Shown in pieces: positions 12,842-13,245 of a DNA stretch of 13,245 bases. Source of the stretch: DASSHC01 sp035693105 (GTDB lineage: Bacteria; Chloroflexota; Chloroflexia; Thermomicrobiales; Thermomicrobiaceae); the NCBI GenBank assembly GCA_035693105.1, contig DASSHC010000059.1, positions 1-13,245 of the forward strand, read 5' to 3'. The position numbers and the translations under genes were made by a program. Each line of letters begins with the position of its first letter. Position 1 is the stretch's first letter. The notes under the pieces are model-generated. The model worked only from the letters and a program-made list of their open reading frames with translations. It was not told the origin of the DNA and did not search any database.

Positions 12842-12859
12842 ACGGTCAAGGTTGACCGT
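12842..12859. promoter_or_regulatory. 18-bp near-perfect palindrome between receiver and DUF2254 genes
   Basis: ACGGTCAA (12842-12849) and TTGACCGT (12852-12859) are exact complements separated by GG. The short spacer argues for a protein-binding operator more than a hairpin. It lies 15 bases after the stop of the receiver gene and 90 bases before the DUF2254 start. TTGACC within it resembles a -35 element in either direction, but I see no matching -10 for the DUF2254 gene. Terminator use is possible. Confidence 0.45.
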
Positions 12860-12873
12860 TCGCAATATCCTGA

Positions 12874-13245
12874 CTATGTAGCTTCAGGCGAGGCGTTCGC
12901 GTCCGGTGGCCCCAGGACGGCAAACACGCAGGAGAGCAGTTCATCCAGATCGCAAGGTAGGACGACCACGGCGCTGGCGGGCACGCGACCCGTAGCATGC
13001 TTGCGCGCCAGGCGCGGACTGGTGGTCAGGGCGATCAGCCGGAGCTCGGGATCGCTCGACCAGGCGCGTATCTGCGTCAGCAGACTCCGGTTGGGTTCGG
13101 GGCCATACAGGTGCAGATCGAGCAGCACCAGGGCGGGCTGCTGCCGCCGGAGGAGATCGCGGAGGTTGCCGGAGCCGGGCAAGCACGGCTCGTAGCCAGC
13201 GGTCGCCAGCAGCTCGGCGAACATCTCGGCGACGCCCGGGTCGGC
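12874..13245 (-). CDS. Response-regulator receiver domain protein, start beyond window
   Basis: The frame is open through the right edge; the visible part is 123 residues. Reading upstream of the internal ATG at 13224 gives ADPGVAEMFAELLATAGYEP, the normal first helix of a receiver after its acidic pair, so the gene starts outside the window and the ATG is not the start. LVLLDLHL carries the phosphoacceptor Asp (visible residue 43) and IALTTS the conserved Thr (74). The expected Lys-Pro after strand 5 reads LPCDLDELL, with Leu in place of the conserved Lys. The protein ends after the receiver, without an output domain. It may be a single-domain or degenerate receiver; a kinase partner is not visible. 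Confidence 0.8.
   Translation of the reverse strand, partial: ADPGVAEMFAELLATAGYEPCLPGSGNLRDLLRRQQPALVLLDLHLYGPEPNRSLLTQIRAWSSDPELRLIALTTSPRLARKHATGRVPASAVVVLPCDLDELLSCVFAVLGPPDANASPEAT

Noticed and set aside
11664..12881. 405-residue plus-strand open frame
   Set aside because: It is antisense to the DUF2254 gene, with a low-complexity Asp/Gly/Arg-rich product and no domain.
1..13245. Mobile elements, phage genes or CRISPR arrays
   Set aside because: No regularly spaced repeats, transposase or integrase motifs, or terminal inverted repeats flanking genes were found by reading both strands; the inverted repeats seen are short intergenic dyads.

Overview
The window is very GC-rich, with tightly packed genes on both strands. 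It looks like a chromosomal segment of a Chloroflexota bacterium, most likely Thermomicrobia/Sphaerobacter-like. This is an inference from base composition, a MalT/LAL-type giant regulator, the type of GyrB/ParE sequence, a double zinc-ribbon protein and a DUF2254 membrane protein; no rRNA or other lineage marker is present. I see no transposase, phage gene, CRISPR array or tRNA.

Layout. (1) 3-677, minus: N-terminal part of a type IIA topoisomerase ATPase subunit (GyrB/ParE), running off the left edge, with a good promoter at 771-800. (2) 1053-6044, plus: a 975-residue LuxR-family ATPase regulator, then three smaller genes (a cupin, a small alpha/beta-barrel-like protein and an M55 D-aminopeptidase). 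Every junction downstream of the regulator carries a perfect 12-13 bp inverted repeat. (3) 6218-8697: an RNA/cold-shock block made of a minus-strand DEAD-box RNA helicase with a C-terminal zinc ribbon, a plus-strand cold-shock protein, and a minus-strand double zinc-ribbon protein whose second ribbon matches the helicase tail in motif and spacing. (4) 8978-9648, minus: two small unrecognised genes in an apparent operon. (5) 9918-11299, plus: a hotdog-fold acyl-CoA thioesterase and a Cof-type HAD phosphatase, probably cotranscribed. (6) 11367-13245, minus: a DUF2254 four-helix membrane protein and, at the right edge, the C-terminal part of a receiver-domain protein that lacks the conserved lysine.

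The strongest candidate for something new is the 6218-8697 block. The helicase and zinc-ribbon genes share a CxxC-x17-CxxC module with common VPF and PVYC signatures. They also share the same 9-base extended -10 element (TGGTATACT) and have leaders of about 140-150 nt. The cold-shock and zinc-ribbon mRNAs each carry a 7-bp stem/3-nt loop hairpin 10-12 nt upstream of the Shine-Dalgarno. This suggests a co-regulated RNA-remodelling set. The second theme is the repeated perfect dyads between the genes of 3981-6052, including a repeated ATCGGCAG half-site downstream of the LuxR regulator.
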